From Casp-actino8 sp040381935 (GTDB taxonomy: Bacteria; Actinomycetota; Acidimicrobiia; Acidimicrobiales; Ilumatobacteraceae), in the NCBI GenBank assembly GCA_040381935.1, contig JBEIGJ010000092.1, positions 1-7,946 on the forward strand: DNA of 7,946 nucleotides, read 5' to 3'. Positions within the stretch are counted from its first letter, which is position 1, and each line of letters starts with the position of its first letter. A program made the translations under genes and the position numbers. The notes beneath the pieces were generated by a model, which saw only the letters and a list, made by a program, of their open reading frames with translations, had not been told where the DNA came from and made no database searches. Shown one piece after another: positions 1 to 6,510 of the stretch.

Positions 1-1
1 C

Positions 2-448
2 ATTCCGCCCGAGATTCGTGATCCCATTGTGCGTGGTTTATCGCGGGTGATCACCGGTCCCGGGGTGGATTCGGATTACTACCACGCAACGACGGGGGAG
101 CGTTTGTTCCGTCGTTTCCCCTATGACCGTTTGCCCATTGCCGGAAAGACCGGAACCGCTCAGGGTGCGGCCAGTCTGCCGTGGAACGACTCATCGGCTT
201 TTGCTGCCTTCAGTCTCGACCCGAATCAGCCCATTGTCGTATCGGCCTACTTGGAAAAAGCCGGATACGGATCACGGGCCGCAGCTCCGGTTGTCAAGTG
301 CATGTTCTTGGCCTATCTCGGTGAGGCGCGGATGAGTGCCGTGTTGCCGTCGAATCCGCTCGATCTCACGTCAACTGTTGCTGCTCCGGAACGCAAACTG
401 GCGGATGGCCGTTGCCTTGCTGGTGCCGACTTTGGTGGTCGGGATTAA
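2..448 (+). CDS. mrdA: Penicillin-binding protein 2-type transpeptidase, C-terminal part (5' end outside window)
   Basis: This is the C-terminal 148 residues of a class B penicillin-binding protein, the D,D-transpeptidase that cross-links peptidoglycan in the periplasmic/extracytoplasmic space. The reading frame is open from base 2, so the gene starts upstream of the window. The KTG active-site motif of penicillin-binding transpeptidases is visible in IAGKTGTAQ (KTG at 146-154). It is followed by the typical W-x-D-S-S-A-F-A-A-F strand and an APVV-x-x-x-F segment near the end of the domain. The SxxK and SxN motifs must lie upstream and cannot be checked. A tail of about 40 residues of low similarity follows the domain. 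The stop (446-448) overlaps the ATG of rodA in a TAATG junction, implying translational coupling. Identification as the elongasome PBP2 rather than a division PBP rests on the rodA neighbour; the domain alone does not settle it. Confidence 0.88.
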   Translation: MPPEIRDPIVRGLSRVITGPGVDSDYYHATTGERLFRRFPYDRLPIAGKTGTAQGAASLPWNDSSAFAAFSLDPNQPIVVSAYLEKAGYGSRAAAPVVKCMFLAYLGEARMSAVLPSNPLDLTSTVAAPERKLADGRCLAGADFGGRD

Positions 449-1611
449 TGGGCGTTCCCATTCTGAATCGGCGTCCGAATTCGGGACTGGGCAATATGCG
501 CTCGAGTATGGGCGACCCGCGTCACAATATCGACTGGACGATGCTCGTTCCGGTGGTACTTCTGAGCGTCATTGGAGTCTTCGCCATTTACAGTGCGACG
601 TTCTGGAAAGTCGAGGGCGACCCATATTGGTTCACAGTGCGCCAAGTCATTTACTTGGTACTCGCCACTGTCGTATTGATCGCAGTGATGACCTTCGACT
701 ACACACTGCTGCGAGAGCGCGCGTTCTTTTTGTACGGCTGTGTGCTGGTCGCGTTGCTCCTGGTGCTATCGGTGGGCGCCATTCGTGGTGGTGCCCGTTT
801 GTCTTTCGACTTCGGGTACTTTTCTTTCCAGCCGGCTGAATTCGCCAAACCGGCGGTGCTCCTAGCCCTAGCGGCATATGTCAGTGAAAATCGCGACCAT
901 AGTCTCGACTACACCCAATTCGTGCGTGGCATGATCATTTTGGGTATTCCAACGGCATTGATCATCGTTCAACCCGACCTCGGATCGGCATTCGTGCTCA
1001 TCATCGGGGCGCTATGCATTTTTGTCATGGCCGGTGCGAAATTTCGCTATCTGGCTCTGATCAGTTCCATCACTATTTACACGATGGCGGCCTCGGTGGT
1101 TGCCGGCATCGTTGACCGCTATCAGTTGCGTCGGATTGAGGCATTCATCAATCAGAACTCGACCGACGAGGGTCTGCAGCAGTTCGTCTTCCAGGTCCGC
1201 TATGCCAAACGGGCAGTGGCTACTGGAGGGTGGTTCGGTAAGGGCTACTTGAATGCACCCTTGACCAACGGAAAATTCGTGCCAGTTCAGCAAAGCGACT
1301 TCATTTTTTCCGCAGTGGCCGAACAGTTCGGAATGATCGGGGCGGGTTTGGTACTGGGCCTTTTCGGACTGTTGCTCTTTCGTATCTGGCGAGTGGCCCA
1401 TATGAGCAAGGATTTGTTCGGGACCTATCTCTGCGTGGGCATTTTTGGGGTCCTGACCTGGCACATTTTCCAGAACATCGGAATGACCATGGGTCTCGTG
1501 CCCGTCACCGGGGTTCCTTTGCCTTTTGTGAGTTATGGAGGGTCGTCATTAGTGGCCTTCGCCATCATGATTGGTCTGGTGGAAAGTGTGCATATGCGCC
1601 GGATGCGCTAG
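448..1611 (+). CDS. rodA: RodA, SEDS-family peptidoglycan glycosyltransferase
   Basis: RodA polymerises lipid II into glycan strands in the membrane and works with the class B PBP encoded just upstream. From ATG 448 the protein has 387 residues, close to the family length (E. coli RodA has 370). About ten hydrophobic segments are visible. SEDS motifs appear in order: FQPAEFAKPA (P129-E131), QPDLGSAF (from Q175), GGWFGKG, the loop VPVQQSDFIF with the conserved aspartate at D284, and the C-terminal QNIGMTMGLVPVTGVPLPF with SYGGSS (from Q342). ATG 448 was chosen because it forms a TAATG overlap with the PBP stop and has GGTGG at 434-438, nine bases upstream. ATG 496 and ATG 508 are possible later starts, since the first membrane segment begins only near residue 31. 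A TTG at 412 would need a long overlap. The glutamate usual in the L-P-E-x-x-T-D-F loop is a valine here. Confidence 0.95.
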   Translation: MGVPILNRRPNSGLGNMRSSMGDPRHNIDWTMLVPVVLLSVIGVFAIYSATFWKVEGDPYWFTVRQVIYLVLATVVLIAVMTFDYTLLRERAFFLYGCVLVALLLVLSVGAIRGGARLSFDFGYFSFQPAEFAKPAVLLALAAYVSENRDHSLDYTQFVRGMIILGIPTALIIVQPDLGSAFVLIIGALCIFVMAGAKFRYLALISSITIYTMAASVVAGIVDRYQLRRIEAFINQNSTDEGLQQFVFQVRYAKRAVATGGWFGKGYLNAPLTNGKFVPVQQSDFIFSAVAEQFGMIGAGLVLGLFGLLLFRIWRVAHMSKDLFGTYLCVGIFGVLTWHIFQNIGMTMGLVPVTGVPLPFVSYGGSSLVAFAIMIGLVESVHMRRMR

Positions 1612-1632
1612 GTATTTCGGATATTTCGAGAG

Positions 1633-1641
1633 TTATCCACA
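1633..1641 (+). promoter_or_regulatory. Perfect DnaA-box consensus sequence in the rodA downstream gap
   Basis: The nine bases TTATCCACA match the high-affinity DnaA box exactly. They lie in the short gap after rodA, 43 bases before the putative -10 box of the next gene. Immediately before it are two tandem copies of a 9-mer, TATTTCGGA and TATTTCGAG (1613-1630), giving a small A/T-rich patch. I see no second box nearby, so this is not an origin. It could be a DnaA-binding regulatory or titration site, or chance. Confidence 0.4.
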
Positions 1642-1683
1642 GGGTAGGGCTGTCATCAGACTGTAATACGAGGTGGTCAGCGG

Positions 1684-1689
1684 TAGAGT
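1684..1689 (+). promoter_or_regulatory. Putative -10 box (TAGAGT) for the radical SAM gene
   Basis: TAGAGT fits the actinobacterial TANNNT -10 consensus. It sits nine bases before the ATG at 1699, so transcription would begin about two or three bases before that ATG and the mRNA would be nearly leaderless. The extended sequence GGTAGAGT (1682-1689) is the same as that before rplU. No good -35 is visible: CTGTAA at 1661-1666 lies at a 17-base spacing but matches poorly. The placement also argues against the alternative TTG start at 1690, which would lie upstream of the transcript start. Confidence 0.45.
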
Positions 1690-1698
1690 TTGGGGGTC

Positions 1699-3660
1699 AT
1701 GACATCGCTCTGGTCGCGGCTCGAACCGCTCCTGGCGAAGGTGCGCAAACCAGCCCGCTATATCGGTTGCGAGGATGGGGCTATCGAACCCCGGCATAGT
1801 CCGGAAAAGGTGGCCTGGCTCCTGGCTTATCCCGATGTGTATGAGGTCGGACTGCCCAATCAAGGGCTGCAGATCCTCTACGAGATCTTGAATGAGCGCT
1901 CCGACGCCGTCGCTGAACGTACGTACGCGCCCTGGGTCGATTTGGACGCTCTCTTGCGTCAGCACGGGATTCCGTTGTTTTCCTTGGAAACGCATCGCCC
2001 GGCGGGAGATTTCGACGTTTTGGCCTTCAACTTGTCATCGGAATTGGTGTTCACGAACTTGTTGAACATGGTCGATCTGGCCGGAGTACCCATTCATGGC
2101 AATCGGCGTACCGAGGAGCACCCCTTGGTGATCGTTGGCGGGCATTCGGCCTTCAACCCAGAACCACTGGCGGACTTCATCGATGTCGCAGTTCTGGGCG
2201 AGGGCGAAGAGGTGATCGGTGAAATAACCGAGGTCGTACGCGAATGGAAGGCTTCGGGTCGCACCCCTGGATCACGCCACGGGGTCTTGCGGGCCATATC
2301 CCGAGTCCCGGGGGCCTATGTGCCATCGCTTTACGATGTGCGGTACGCCGCCGGTCGTGTTCAGTCGGTAACACCGCTCTACTCCGATGTTCCTGAACGC
2401 GTCATGAAGCGGACTGTGGCCGACCTTGGTGCTTGGGACTACCCCCGCCGTCCTTTGGCCCCCCTCACGGAAGTCGTTCATGATCGCTTGGCCGTTGAGG
2501 TTTTCCGCGGTTGCACTCGAGGTTGTCGTTTTTGTCAAGCAGGAATGATCACGCGACCAGTCCGCGAACGTCCAGCTGAACAGGTGCGGTCGATGGTGAC
2601 CAAAGGGTTGAAACGCACCGGTTACAACGAGGTCAGCCTGACTTCGCTGTCCACCGCCGATTTCAGTGGCATCGAAAGCCTTGTTTCCTCGCTGGTTCCT
2701 GATCCAACGGCCTGCGGTGCGCCGACTATTAGCTTGCCGTCATTGCGCGTCGACGCCTTTACCGTTGGCTTGGCCGACAAAGTCGCCGGTGGGAGACGCA
2801 GTGGTCTGACTTTTGCTCCGGAAGCAGGAACCTGGAGATTGCGAACGGTCATCAATAAATTGATCACCGAAGAAGATCTCTACGGGGCTGTCGAGTCGGC
2901 ATTTTCCTCGGGATGGTCGCGCGCCAAACTGTATTTTTTGACTGGTCTCCCCACTGAAACCGATATCGATACTCGGGGCATCGTGGACTTGGCCGCCGGT
3001 TGTGTCGAGGTGGGACGTCGTCATACTAAGAAGGCCAGCGTCACCGTCAGCGTGGGTGGATTCGTCCCCAAAGCCCACACTCCATTTCAGTGGTTTGGTC
3101 AAAACAGCGTCGCCGAATTACGTCGCAAAATCGGCGTGGTGCGCGATGCTGCCAGCAAAGTCAAAGGTGTCAACGTGAAGTGGCACGATCCGGCAGCGTC
3201 CTTGGCCGAAGGTATCGCCAGTCGTGGTGACCGTCGGATCGGTGCGGTCATCGAACGAGTGTGGCGATCGGGTGGCGTCTTTCAAGAGTGGTCCGAGTTC
3301 TTCGTTCTGGACCGTTGGCTGGATGCATTAGCTGCTGAAGGTTTGTCGGCCGATGACTTCGTCACTCGCCATCGCGATGAGAACGAAGTCCTTCCGTGGC
3401 ATCACCTGTCGGCGGGCTTGCATCAGGATTTCCTTTGGCAGGACTGGCGGGCCGCATTGGTGGAGTCCGGTCTCGAAGATTGTCGGTGGACCCCGTGTTA
3501 TGACTGCGGCGTGTGCACTGGCGATGGGCTGGAGCACATCGTGGCCTCGGCTATTCCTCCAGCCGGTGGGAGCCAGGGAACTGGCCAGGATCTGTCCCGC
3601 GGTGGATCGGTGCCGGTTTTCCTTCGAACTGGGGCTCAGAGCGTCGGAGATGTGCCATGA
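1699..3660 (+). CDS. Uncharacterised radical SAM protein, TIGR03960 type
   Basis: This 653-residue protein has an N-terminal cobalamin-binding-like region (about residues 15-190, with YPDVYEVGLPNQGLQ and GGHSAFNPEP followed by LGEGEE). A radical SAM core follows, with the [4Fe-4S] motif CTRGCRFC at C272, C276 and C279. Downstream, SGLTFAPEAGTWRLR and KLYFLTGLPTETD are typical of this family. A C-terminal region contains a second cysteine cluster, C595, C600, C603 and C606 (C-x4-C-x2-C-x2-C). No D-x-H-x-x-G cobalamin-ligand motif is visible. Radical SAM enzymes cleave S-adenosylmethionine to start radical chemistry; the substrate of this family is not established, and an RNA-related role is only suggested by its neighbours. 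ATG 1699 was chosen over TTG 1690 because of the upstream -10 box; GGGGG at 1692-1696 is too close to the ATG to be a normal Shine-Dalgarno site. The stop overlaps the next gene by four bases. Confidence 0.93.
   Translation: MTSLWSRLEPLLAKVRKPARYIGCEDGAIEPRHSPEKVAWLLAYPDVYEVGLPNQGLQILYEILNERSDAVAERTYAPWVDLDALLRQHGIPLFSLETHRPAGDFDVLAFNLSSELVFTNLLNMVDLAGVPIHGNRRTEEHPLVIVGGHSAFNPEPLADFIDVAVLGEGEEVIGEITEVVREWKASGRTPGSRHGVLRAISRVPGAYVPSLYDVRYAAGRVQSVTPLYSDVPERVMKRTVADLGAWDYPRRPLAPLTEVVHDRLAVEVFRGCTRGCRFCQAGMITRPVRERPAEQVRSMVTKGLKRTGYNEVSLTSLSTADFSGIESLVSSLVPDPTACGAPTISLPSLRVDAFTVGLADKVAGGRRSGLTFAPEAGTWRLRTVINKLITEEDLYGAVESAFSSGWSRAKLYFLTGLPTETDIDTRGIVDLAAGCVEVGRRHTKKASVTVSVGGFVPKAHTPFQWFGQNSVAELRRKIGVVRDAASKVKGVNVKWHDPAASLAEGIASRGDRRIGAVIERVWRSGGVFQEWSEFFVLDRWLDALAAEGLSADDFVTRHRDENEVLPWHHLSAGLHQDFLWQDWRAALVESGLEDCRWTPCYDCGVCTGDGLEHIVASAIPPAGGSQGTGQDLSRGGSVPVFLRTGAQSVGDVP
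3646..3649 (+). promoter_or_regulatory. Ribosome binding site deciding the DUF2344 gene start
   Basis: GGAG lies seven bases before the ATG at 3657, inside the last codons of the radical SAM gene. It selects this ATG over in-frame upstream starts as early as 3513, which would add 48 residues unlike the family. Confidence 0.65.
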
Positions 3661-4409
3661 GTACCAAGATCCGTCTGAGTTACTCCAAATTAGGAAAGGT
3701 GCGCTTTACGGGGCATCGCGATGTGGCTCATCTCTGGGAGCGCTCGTTACGCAAGGCGGAAGTTCCGGTGGCGATGTCGGCTGGTTTCACACCTCGTCCC
3801 CGCCTGGCATTTGGCTTAGCTCTGCCCACGGGAGCGGAGTCGATCATTGAACTGATCGATATCACCTTGAACGTCGAGGCCCAGTCCATCGCTGATGATC
3901 TCGCTGAATTGCGAGATCGGCTCTCCGAGGCGTTGCCAGTCGGCCTCGATGTCACGGACATTTGGTTTCCAGATGCTGAACTGATTTCACTCCAAGAAGG
4001 AGTGGTGGCCTCGTCATGGTTGATGATGGTCGATGGATCCGACGTCCCAGCAGCGGTCGAACGCCTTGCAACCAGCACTGTGGCCATGCTCGAGCGTGAA
4101 CGCAAAGGTGAACGACACCTCGACGATGTCCGTCCATCGATCATCGAAGTTGTCTTGGCCGAGTCGTCGATCCTTGATCGCTTGGACTCTCGTTGGACGG
4201 TAGATCGTTCGGCCACGGCGGTAGAAGTTGTCCTGAGCACGGTGGGTCGCGGTCTGCGTCCGACCGAGTTAGTCGAAGTTCTCTATCCCGGCGCTGATCC
4301 ATGGGATCACTTGCGGCGGGTTTTACGTACCAAACAATGGATCGAACGGGATGGTCAGCGCATCGATGTGCTCACCGACCGTGTCGCGTGCCCAATCGGG
4401 AGCGCGTAA
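3657..4409 (+). CDS. DUF2344/TIGR03936 family protein, partner of the radical SAM protein
   Basis: This 250-residue protein shows the conserved N-terminal core of the DUF2344 family: RLSYSKLGKVRF, then GHRD (residues 19-22), WERSLRKAEVPVAMS, and GFTPRPRLAFGLALPTG starting at G43. The second half is less conserved and has no motif I can assign to a catalytic activity. The family has no established function. It is very often encoded next to, or fused to, TIGR03960 radical SAM proteins and near RNase E/G, so a shared pathway is likely but inferred. The start forms an ATGA overlap with the upstream stop and has a good ribosome binding site, which points to translational coupling and matched amounts of the two proteins. 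The family usually has GFxPxPR in this core; GFTPRPR fits. No membrane segment or signal peptide is seen, so it is probably cytoplasmic. Confidence 0.9.
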   Translation: MSTKIRLSYSKLGKVRFTGHRDVAHLWERSLRKAEVPVAMSAGFTPRPRLAFGLALPTGAESIIELIDITLNVEAQSIADDLAELRDRLSEALPVGLDVTDIWFPDAELISLQEGVVASSWLMMVDGSDVPAAVERLATSTVAMLERERKGERHLDDVRPSIIEVVLAESSILDRLDSRWTVDRSATAVEVVLSTVGRGLRPTELVEVLYPGADPWDHLRRVLRTKQWIERDGQRIDVLTDRVACPIGSA

Positions 4410-4416
4410 GAAAGGA
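4410..4416 (+). promoter_or_regulatory. Strong Shine-Dalgarno site for the RNase E/G gene
   Basis: GAAAGGA begins right after the DUF2344 stop (4407-4409) and ends seven bases before ATG 4424. It selects this start over an in-frame upstream ATG at 4301 that would overlap the previous gene by 109 bases. Confidence 0.75.
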
Positions 4417-4423
4417 ATTCGCC

Positions 4424-6403
4424 ATGAACGATCATTTCCCGGAAAATGTTCCGGACCTCGGTCAGGCCACCCCTGACCAGCCAGTGCCGAGTAAACCAGT
4501 GGCAACTGGTGCAGAATCAAAAAATGCGGAGCCGGGAACATCCGGTGCTGCCACTGATCGCCGGACTACGGCAAGTCCAACGGGTGGAGCGAAGAAACGT
4601 CGTCGCGGATCCCGGGGTGGTCGCAATCGAGCCGGTCAGAGTTCATCGTCTCGACCAGCTTCGAGCGCCGTGGGAGAGTTCGACGCACCGGTGACAGGAG
4701 GTTCGCCCCAAGGCGTGGGTCCGGAGTCACCGAGTCCATCGGTCCCCATGGAGCTTCCAGAGCGTCTCTCCGAGGGTCGAGCAGATGTCGATGCCGCAGC
4801 GCGAGCCCTGGTTCCTCGTCCCAAGATCGGTGACACGCGTCCGGCACCCCCACCGGTTGCTCCAAGCGTCACTATGCCCGGGGGCACCCGAGTTGGAGGG
4901 CCACGACCCGCAGCGCGCCGTAAACCCAAGGGATCTGAATCCGGGGTGAAACCGGATCAGCAGGCGCGCTCGGTCAGAGAAGACGCGACGGGTGAGACAG
5001 AGTCTGTCGAATCATCGTCGGGTCATGCCAAAAAGAAGCGTCGACGAACGACGCGCGGTCGCGGGGAAGGTCGTAGTGCCGCCGTCGGTGATGGTCAGAT
5101 TGCCGAGCGGCGCCGAGGTCGTGAGCGAAATGGTCGTCCGATCGGTCGGTACTTCATGTGCGTGCAAGTGCGCTCATCTCTCACGCAGGTCGCGGTGATG
5201 GAGGGTCGGAGTCTGATCGAGCATTACGTCAGTCATCCCGCCGATGATGTGGGTCAAATCCACGGCAACATCTATGTCGGGCGGGTTCAAAACGTCCTGC
5301 CGGGGATGGAAGCGGCCTTTGTTGATATCGGAACTCCCAAGAACGCCGTTTTGTATCGAGGTGACGTGCAGTATGACGCCGAGGACATCGTCGACAGTCA
5401 GCCCCGTATCGAGCAGATCCTCAAGGGGCGACAGCTCATTGTCTGTCAGGTGACGAAAAATCCGATCGGTGTGAAGGGAGCCCGTCTTACTCAGGAGGTA
5501 TCCCTCCCCGGTCGTTTCGTGGTCCTCATTCCCCACTCGAAGACGTATGGCATCTCCAAGCGACTACCCGATGATGAACGCAAACGTCTCCGTTCCATCC
5601 TCGATCGGGTGAAACCCGCCGAACACGGATTGATCGTGCGTACGGCCGCCGAAACGGCAACTGAAGAAGAATTGCACGCCGATATGACGCGCTTATTGGA
5701 TCAGTGGTCGATGATCGAGGACAAGGCCTCCAAAGCCAAGGGCCCAACGCTTTTGTATACCGAGCCGCCACTTGCCGTTCGAGTCATTCGCGAGGAGTTC
5801 AACGCTGACTATCGGGGAGTCATCATCGATGACCGTCAGTTGTTCGAAGATGTGCATTCCTATGTGAGTGCTTTCAACCCAGAACTCGCAGATCGCATCG
5901 AGTATTACGATGCAAGCAGCGAGGGTCTTCCTATTTTTGAGAAGTACCACGTACATGAACAGGTACACAAGGCATTGGACCGCAAGGTTTGGCTGCCATC
6001 GGGTGGTTCATTGATCATCGAGCACACCGAAGCTCTCACCGTGATCGATGTGAATACTGGCCGCAACGTGGGCACCTCCAATTTGGAGCAGACGGTCTTT
6101 CAGAACAACCTGGAAGCCGCCGCTGAAGTGGCACGGCAGCTCCGGTTACGGGACATCGGCGGAATCATCGTCATCGACTTCATCGATATGGAGATCAAGG
6201 ACAACCGCAAAAAGGTCATCGATGCTTTCAAGAACGCCCTGGCTCAAGACAAGACTCGAACCCAGGTCTTCGAAATCTCCGAACTCGGATTGGTGGAGAT
6301 GACTCGCAAACGGATCGGCGAGGGTTTGCTGACGAGTTATGCCCGCCAGTGCCCTGATTGTCAGGGACGCGGCGTGGTCATCGATCACGATCTTCTGACC
6401 TGA
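4424..6403 (+). CDS. rne: Ribonuclease E/G family endoribonuclease with long basic N-terminal extension
   Basis: This 659-residue protein is a single-strand-specific endoribonuclease that acts in rRNA maturation and mRNA decay in the cytoplasm. Residues 1 to about 244 are low-complexity, rich in Pro, Ser, Gly and Arg, and probably disordered. They carry basic clusters at residues 57-69 (KKRRRGSRGGRNR), 203-217 (KKKRRRTTRGRGEGR) and 228-239. The conserved catalytic part starts near M245, with an S1-type segment containing GNIYVGRV and PGMEAAFVDIG. The metal-binding aspartates are D542 in VIDVNTG and D585 in VIDFIDM. The Zn-link cysteines are C643 and C646 in CPDC. Spacings of 43 (D to D) and 101 (first D to first C) match E. 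coli RNase E. The protein ends 13 residues after C646, so the C-terminal degradosome scaffold of E. coli RNase E is absent. The arrangement resembles actinobacterial RNase E/G proteins; whether to call it rne or rng is a naming choice. Confidence 0.95.
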   Translation: MNDHFPENVPDLGQATPDQPVPSKPVATGAESKNAEPGTSGAATDRRTTASPTGGAKKRRRGSRGGRNRAGQSSSSRPASSAVGEFDAPVTGGSPQGVGPESPSPSVPMELPERLSEGRADVDAAARALVPRPKIGDTRPAPPPVAPSVTMPGGTRVGGPRPAARRKPKGSESGVKPDQQARSVREDATGETESVESSSGHAKKKRRRTTRGRGEGRSAAVGDGQIAERRRGRERNGRPIGRYFMCVQVRSSLTQVAVMEGRSLIEHYVSHPADDVGQIHGNIYVGRVQNVLPGMEAAFVDIGTPKNAVLYRGDVQYDAEDIVDSQPRIEQILKGRQLIVCQVTKNPIGVKGARLTQEVSLPGRFVVLIPHSKTYGISKRLPDDERKRLRSILDRVKPAEHGLIVRTAAETATEEELHADMTRLLDQWSMIEDKASKAKGPTLLYTEPPLAVRVIREEFNADYRGVIIDDRQLFEDVHSYVSAFNPELADRIEYYDASSEGLPIFEKYHVHEQVHKALDRKVWLPSGGSLIIEHTEALTVIDVNTGRNVGTSNLEQTVFQNNLEAAAEVARQLRLRDIGGIIVIDFIDMEIKDNRKKVIDAFKNALAQDKTRTQVFEISELGLVEMTRKRIGEGLLTSYARQCPDCQGRGVVIDHDLLT

Positions 6404-6469
6404 TGGACCTGACTGGTGCGAGTAATACGGATACCTTTTGACCAGGTCGGGACGATGAATTCGCGGGCG

Positions 6470-6499
6470 TTGGTTTTTGGGGAAAACTCCAGGTAGAGT
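6470..6499 (+). promoter_or_regulatory. Putative promoter of rplU-rpmA giving a near-leaderless transcript
   Basis: A -35-like TTGGTT (6470-6475) and a -10 box TAGAGT (6494-6499) are separated by 18 bases. The -10 ends 11 bases before the rplU ATG, so the transcript would have at most about five untranslated bases or start at the A of the ATG. The 107-base gap after the RNase gene (6404-6510) holds this promoter and no convincing terminator. The sequence GTTTTTGGGGAAAAC (6473-6487) overlaps the spacer and forms a small five-base-pair inverted repeat of unknown meaning. Confidence 0.55.
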
Positions 6500-6510
6500 C
6501 GGCTCTCGCT

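Noticed and set aside
412..447. TTG at 412 as the rodA start, adding 12 residues
   Set aside because: The added residues (Cys/Trp-rich) look like readthrough of the upstream gene in another frame; ATG 448 gives a TAATG junction with a better-placed ribosome binding site.
1012..1464. A 150-codon open frame on the - strand inside rodA
   Set aside because: It lies wholly opposite conserved SEDS motifs, is rich in His and Gln without domain features, and has no supporting start signal.
1690..1698. TTG at 1690 as the start of the radical SAM gene
   Set aside because: It abuts the putative -10 box and would lie upstream of the expected transcript start; the added residues Met-Gly-Val have no family support.
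1613..1698. Replication origin, suggested by the DnaA box and A/T-rich tandem repeat
   Set aside because: Only one box is seen, the gap is 87 bases long, and none of dnaA, dnaN, gyrB or rpmH is nearby.
3353..3850. A 165-codon + strand frame bridging the radical SAM and DUF2344 genes
   Set aside because: It runs out of frame through two well-supported genes, including the conserved cysteine cluster and the DUF2344 core, and its product resembles no family I know.
3728..4240. A 170-codon open frame on the - strand, rich in Ser and Arg, antisense to the DUF2344 gene
   Set aside because: Its composition is typical of a shadow frame opposite a G+C-rich gene. The + strand frame is a clear family member with a good ribosome binding site, and the shadow shows no recognisable domain.
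6404..6450. Terminator between the RNase gene and rplU from GACCTG and CAGGTC
   Set aside because: The arms are short, the loop is long, and no T-tract follows the second arm.
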